64,000 nucleotides of DNA from Halichondria panicea. Lineage: Eukaryota; Porifera; Demospongiae; Suberitida; Halichondriidae. The notes beneath the pieces were generated by a model, which saw only the letters and a list, made by a program, of their open reading frames with translations, was not told where the DNA came from and ran no database searches. How positions within the stretch are numbered: position 1 is the first letter of the stretch; every line of letters starts with the position of its first letter. The stretch is taken from the NCBI RefSeq assembly GCF_963675165.1, contig NC_087377.1, positions 10,712,632 through 10,776,631 on the forward strand. Direction: 5' to 3'. Made by a program: the position numbers and the translations under genes. Positions 59,101 to 64,000 of the stretch are shown here, in pieces.

Positions 59101-60410
59101 TGAAGCTCTGCCCACTCCATGATCGATCATCCTGACAAGTTCTTGTTGTTCCACCAGATAGTAAATGTCCCACATTACATATTTGTATAGCCACAGTTCC
59201 TTGCAGTTTGAGGGTAGCTGATGGACTGTAACTGATCATTACATTGCTTGGTATACGTACCGAGAGGTCAGGGCAGATAGCTATAAATGCAATGGTAGCT
59301 CAATCATAACAGTGATGAAAATCTCCATACCTCTACAAGTTGGTAGTATTCTCCAGTTTCCATCAATATTATACAAGTCACTGTATAGTCGATACTGAAA
59401 TTTGATACCCATGCAGCGTTAACTGAAAAATAGAGATACCCAATTTAAATGGAAGGTCTAGATTCTTGCAGTGATGCAGATTGGTTAAGTGGATGTGTAC
59501 GCAATGGCAATGGAAACTTTTTGTTTGGTTTGCTTGTTAAGAGAAATAAATTAACTAAATATATATTTATCAATAATTATTATTGCAAGTGCATGCATAT
59601 AATTATTTGGGACCAAAACGCATTGTCCCTTTGTCGTCACAATTTGATTTTAATCTGAATTTTCTGATTTACCTAGACAATTGAAGAGCTAGCTATATAA
59701 TTATGTATGTGGTCATGTGGATCTTTACATGCATAATATACTATAGTTATGCTCTGTTTAGCCTGCTTGTTAAAAACTAAGTTAAGTACAACTCAATGTT
59801 GGCACACAAATCACTGAGATATGCCTGCATAATTATAATAAACATACCAAAAGTCGCATATTACCAATTATAGTCTTAATGCAAGTTGGAGGGCTACTCC
59901 ATGTGCCACTTATCAAGCAACTGGCAGTGCTGGATCCGGAAAGAGTGTAGCCACTATTACACGTGTAGGTAACTCTTTCTCCCGAAGCGTAGCCTGCTGT
60001 ATGTGTTCCTTGAGAGCCATTTGGAATGGAAGGAGGACTTTCATAAAATCCTACATAACATGCATTACAAAGTATGGAGCATAATCATTACCAGGATTAA
60101 TACAGCCACGTCGGGGACAAGCAGATGCTGATCTCCTCTTGCATAGAACTTCCCCACTGATAGCTTGCCTTGGTTTTGACACTGCATGAATGTTAGTACA
60201 GTTGGCAGACTCTACAACGAGTTGCTACAAGAATGTACTTTTAATCCATGCTGCACTCTGAAACACAGCACGCACTTCAAGTAATTATTATAAGACAGTC
60301 ATATTACAACTATAAGCACCTGGTTCCGTTGAGTTGTCTCCATTCGCGACTAAAGTCAAGCACAAAATGATTATTGTTGAAGCTGCTGTTTGCAGCGACA
60401 CCATTCTCAT
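56180..60410 (-). CDS. Sushi/Ig receptor with SEA-like juxtamembrane domain
   Basis: Exons: 60320-60410, 60092-60211, 59865-60050, 59092-59280, 57776-58060, 56514-57054, 56180-56384; total 1617 nt (538 aa), phases consistent. Signal peptide (MRMVSLQTAASTIIILCLTL), a short Cys-rich exon, two Sushi domains (ERVTYTCNSGY, TWSSPPTC; CPDLSVRIP, SWSGQSFNC), an Ig domain (SLRCAS, YKWFKNN, DVGEYQCEV), then a Cys-rich domain (FCNCNFNSLLI, ITNANFVCF, LTYRALL) that looks SEA-like, a helix (GIGALVLVLIVVVIVTLLV), the basic stop KRSRRKRKS, and an 80-residue tail with YSYV and YQNV (Grb2-SH2 type, YxN). There is no kinase domain. A signalling or adaptor-binding role is inferred. Confidence 0.82.
58744..58928 (-). 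pseudogene. Frameshifted duplicate Sushi exon
   Basis: 185 nt with acceptor and donor in place, closely matching the functional 59092-59280 exon (shared ATCAGCTACAGTCCATCAGC and GGAACTGTGGCTA). Length is not a multiple of three; a net indel near 58815 brings a stop (TAA) into frame. The exon must be skipped for the gene to be read. A third end-fragment (inverse of CAATTGAAGAGC) is near 59675. Confidence 0.75.
59331..59370 (-). pseudogene. Orphan Sushi tail (GNWRILPTC)
   Basis: On the minus strand GGAAACTGGAGAATACTACC reads as a typical Sushi end before a donor at 59330, but no 5' part in frame is seen. A copy at about 58987-59020 is more decayed. Probably a remnant of the local tandem duplication; a microexon is possible. 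Confidence 0.4.
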
Positions 60411-62565
60411 GCAGAGTTGAACCTATAACTATATGTCATGATCGATCAGCACATCTTAATAATGTCCTCTGTGTAGCTAGTCCATAATTATATTAATAAA
60501 AAAATATGAAGATAATTAACACAACATGTACATGTACATATAGTCTATTTAGAAGCACAGAGGGCAATACCATATACTTATATACAGCAATTGACCACTA
60601 TAGACACACTCTATATAGTATCAGTTTCGGCTCTTATCAGACATGCAGCTGAGTGACGCACACTTTATACTTTTCATGAAGCAATTAGGTGGTTATACTA
60701 AATCCCAGAAGTTGGTGGAAAAAGCCATGCATGCATGCAGTAATATATAGGGAAATCTTGCTGACATAAAGGTAGCTATAGATAGCTAGCTGCTATATAT
60801 GTTATCCTTGATTTATCACAAATAAAACTGCCATTGTTCTGATGTTTATATAATTGAGTGTGCAGGTGCTTAATTGAACCCATGAATAAAGAGCTGCTAG
60901 GAGATAGATCTTCATGTTATTCAACCATGAATGTGGCATCAAAGAACTGAGCTTCATTGGTCACGTCTCAATGGAAATGCCAAATACACAACATCACCCT
61001 GACATGATTATGCGCATAGCTAGAAAGGAATCTCAACATCGCTATATTGATGAATTAACCATGCATGCAGTGACCATAAGTGTATACACTTGAAGAATAT
61101 ATATAGATATTCCATGCAGCCAAGCTGAATTTTCCCTTTCTTATTCGCCTGCTATAAGAGTAGACCTGGGACTGAGGCTATATCTTATAACAAGATGCTC
61201 ACAGAGCATTCACCCCGTGCGCTGAGCTTCATTGCACAGCCCAGTAACGTATACATGCAATTACCGTATAATGACCTTATTACAACATTATCATTATAGG
61301 GTGAATGAGGAATGATTGTGAATGTATATAAAGCAACGATTAGGTCGATCAGAAGAACAGTGTTTTTTGTCACCTTCGAAGATCGTACAAGTTCAACTAC
61401 AACTATAGCCTATTATTTTTATTAGCAGTTAAATTAAGCAGTCCTGAAAGTGTCTAGTTTGCTCAAACAGCTCATTTTTTTCCATACATACACACACCAA
61501 TCACTCTTAATTACCTCTGGCTTGTTTAATATATCCAGATCGACATTTCGCAAAACACTATATTTTGGCATTCTGTTTTGATGCACCTCTTTAGCCAATC
61601 GTAGAAGCACTTAAAACTGCATCACACCATGATTGATTCAGTTATACTCACTACTTTGAAAAACAACTGCTGATTCAGAAATGTTATTCAGTATAGGAAA
61701 TCATAAACAAAAAGGGCCTTTAATGTACCTATATTCACCCCTCAATTGCATATAAATTATAGTGTCGATCTGCATTGTCAACTACATGTAGATCTATAAT
61801 TATACAGCTGAAACATTGATATAATTTATCACAGCTTCCATTGGACTTCTCGAGCAGAGTCCCACAACAGGTAGATCGAACTATAGTGTAAATGATAATA
61901 GAGATTTATTGAGGTAGATATTATCGACGGTACTTTCAGAATTTATATAGATATGACAGGCAAGTTATATAAATCCATAACGTTATTGACGTAGCATTAA
62001 ATGAGCCCCATGCATGCATGCACAGATTGATTGTAGATAGATCTAATACTTTTTTTAAAATTGTGATCATTTTCCTGTTCACAAAATTGACATGCTGAAT
62101 TTTTTGTCCGCAAATGATACAGCAAATGTAATTATGGCATGCAGAAAGTTCACCTTTTAGAGGAAGAATAACACCTCTCACCCAAGTGTAAATCATTGCT
62201 TTAAGTAATGACAATCACGGAGATTTATTGTTAGCAGTTCAGTATACGATACAACACTTTGCATTGAATAACCCATACTGCACCTATACCCTTTGTCCCC
62301 AGGCTAGGACTGTGCCAAATATTCAAATTTGTTCACCTATTATTCAAATTATTTATTCACACTTGATCAGCCTTCAACTTCATCAGCCTATTATTAACAT
62401 ACACAGCAGCGAAATAAAACACCTATAAATTATATAGCACCAAAAAATGCTATAATAATTATGCTGCGGCCAAGATTGAGGCTATAAATTTTACTCAGCT
62501 AGAGGCAAAAATTACTACTTAAAGCTTTTGCATAAGATTGCCAGACTCTCAGCCAAAGAAGAAAG
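60411..62565. other. Divergent intergenic region
   Basis: No coding signal or complete repeat recognised over 2.1 kb. AT-rich, with several GCATGCATG runs. It separates the minus-strand Sushi/Ig receptor from the plus-strand secreted pseudogene. Confidence 0.4.
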
Positions 62566-63569
62566 ATGAATGTAATTTCTCTGCTACCCTTTGTACTGTT
62601 GGTATCAGTGGTTCAATCGATAAGAGAACAACCAATTCTTCCGGGTCCAAGGAATGCTGCAAGAATCACAATCCAGACTCTCAATTCAACCAAACTGCAG
62701 GCTACCTTTTCTCAGAGAGCCAGGTTCAATTTTGCCTCAGCTGAAACGGTTAAAGAAGGAGTGCGTATCGAGAGCGAAATAAATGAAAACATTTCACATG
62801 TCAAGATTCAAAAGTTGAATGGGGAAATGATAATTTCCTACCACCATCTTCTAAATCAAAAAGCCACACTTGTTAACATCATGGGTCAAAGATTTATTTC
62901 CATCAAAAATGAGCATGGACACCCCAAACGATCAGATTATCGTGTACCTCACCTTTTCTCGCAAGGAATTGAACGAATTTTCAGTCAAGACAAATTCAAC
63001 TCAAAGTATATTCCGTTATTCGATTCCCATTGAGCTAATGCTAACAGAGTTGCAGCACTTCAAGAGATGTTGGTTGGACAAGAGATACCACTAATGCAGG
63101 CGGCGGTCGAAGCGATTGGTAACCGTGGAATAATTGGCAGAGATAACCCGCCTGCTCTATACCTGTCATGGCGATGGTAATGCGATTTTCTTCCCTGAGA
63201 GAAGTTCAGAAACAATCTGTTCCGTGGTACCTTAAAAAAAGCTAAATATATTTTGAACCCTTACAATTATCATGATCTTATGTTCCCTTATGACCCTGAC
63301 AATTGCGAAGTGAAAACTGCCGAGATAAGATGCTCTACGAACCCAGCCGTCAGTAACGGGGCTTGTTGTAAGAGTCAAAGTTTATGTCCCCCAGGACAGT
63401 TTGATGAATGTAATGGAATGTGTGGTCCCGGCTGCAAATGCTGGTACCATTTGTGCGGAAACTGTTGTTTACATCTGGACATGACGAATGCTGTAGGAAG
63501 AACGGGATGACAGATTTTGACTGCATGTTCCCTATAACGTTTTACTGTGACAAACCCTACACCTGTTAA
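62566..63569 (+). pseudogene. Frame-broken secreted Cys-rich gene, phospholipase A2-like end
   Basis: It starts with a good signal peptide (MNVISLLPFVLLVSVVQS). Protein-like sequence then continues but changes frame near 62920, 63035, 63160 and 63478. Within frames one sees VAALQEMLVGQEIPLMQAAV and, later, CGPGCKCWYHLCGNCC; a HDECC motif follows in another frame. Cys-rich segments with an HD-CC signature resemble secreted phospholipase A2-type folds, but this is a weak call. No introns are needed, and AATAAA lies at 63659. It could be a retrocopy, a decayed single-exon gene, or a live gene with assembly errors. Confidence 0.55.
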
Positions 63570-64000
63570 AGAACTATTATAGATAGCCATGCAGCTTCTT
63601 GCTGTGAAACTTATTAGCTGCATGTAGAGTCTATATTATAGTCTATAGTTTGTAGTGGAATAAATGCATGGTAAACTGCTGTAGTAATGACTGTATAGCG
63701 TAATAATAATTACAAACTATATATATTGCATGCATGTACATGATCAATATACATTTATGATCAGTTAACAAAATAATTATGCTTAATGCTATAGTATGCA
63801 TGATGGTGCACGTAAATACTACAAAGTATAATAATTATGAGCATAATTATAATTATAGCTACTACATAATTATTTTCTTAGCTAGAAATAAGTGTTAATG
63901 AATGCTTTTCCCATTGTCGGATTTGTTCATCACAAAATCTTGTACCATGTACAACAAAGCTAAGGCTGGTACTTAGGCTTGGATATGCCACATTGAAAAT
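63570..64000. other. 3' flank, no gene
   Basis: AT-rich. Contains AATAAA at 63659-63664 and ATAATTAT runs only. Confidence 0.5.

Noticed and set aside
59449-59658. 69-codon plus-strand frame
   Set aside because: Lies in an intron of the minus-strand Sushi/Ig receptor within the decayed tandem unit.
1-64000. tRNA or rRNA genes
   Set aside because: Looked for cloverleaf-like A/B-box patterns and rRNA core motifs by eye and found none I could support; a covariance-model search would decide.

Overview
The window is eukaryotic and animal: multi-exon genes with GT-AG introns (mostly phase 1), extracellular modules (Ig, FN3, Sushi/CCP, IgGFc-binding, EGF, Calx-beta-like), single-pass membrane helices and tyrosine-rich cytoplasmic tails, in an AT-rich background full of TIR and foldback elements. 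Module choice and genome texture suggest a demosponge (Porifera); that is inference, and no species is claimed.

I rebuilt five gene models exon by exon. Splice phases agree throughout and each summed coding length is a multiple of three. They are: a Sushi/Calx-beta-like receptor whose membrane helix is encoded by microsatellites (12450-20174, +); an IgGFc-binding/EGF/six-Sushi protein (28845-40354, +); an Ig receptor with a Thr/Pro stalk and a PI3K-type YVPM motif (42539-50357, -); an Ig/FN3 receptor with an ITAM-spaced YxxI pair (51186-54950, +); and a Sushi/Ig receptor with a SEA-like juxtamembrane domain (56180-60410, -). The third and fourth are head-to-head about 0.8 kb apart. The second and third converge.

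Broken or partial paralogues lie around them: a partial inverted copy of the first gene (4990-7660, -); two decayed copies of the YVPM receptor's 3' half (506-1545 and 22347-28590, -); a frame-broken secreted cysteine-rich gene (62566-63569, +); a 5'-truncated retroelement ORF (53985-54458); and a frameshifted duplicate Sushi exon (58744-58928).

The rest is mostly mobile DNA. The best supported are a MULE-like family (TAGYCTCG termini, 9-bp target duplications, four copies, one with its empty site preserved in a paralogue), a CAG...CTG family with 5-bp target duplications (four copies), pogo/Tc1-like TA elements, palindromic MITEs, foldbacks with tandem-repeat arms, and a 549-bp inverted repeat whose 219-nt arms match at 218 positions.

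Taken together this looks like a receptor cluster that evolves by exon and segment duplication among transposons. It is a candidate sponge recognition or immune-type locus: five neighbouring surface receptors, three with SH2-type tyrosine motifs, plus decaying paralogues. Function is inferred from domains only.
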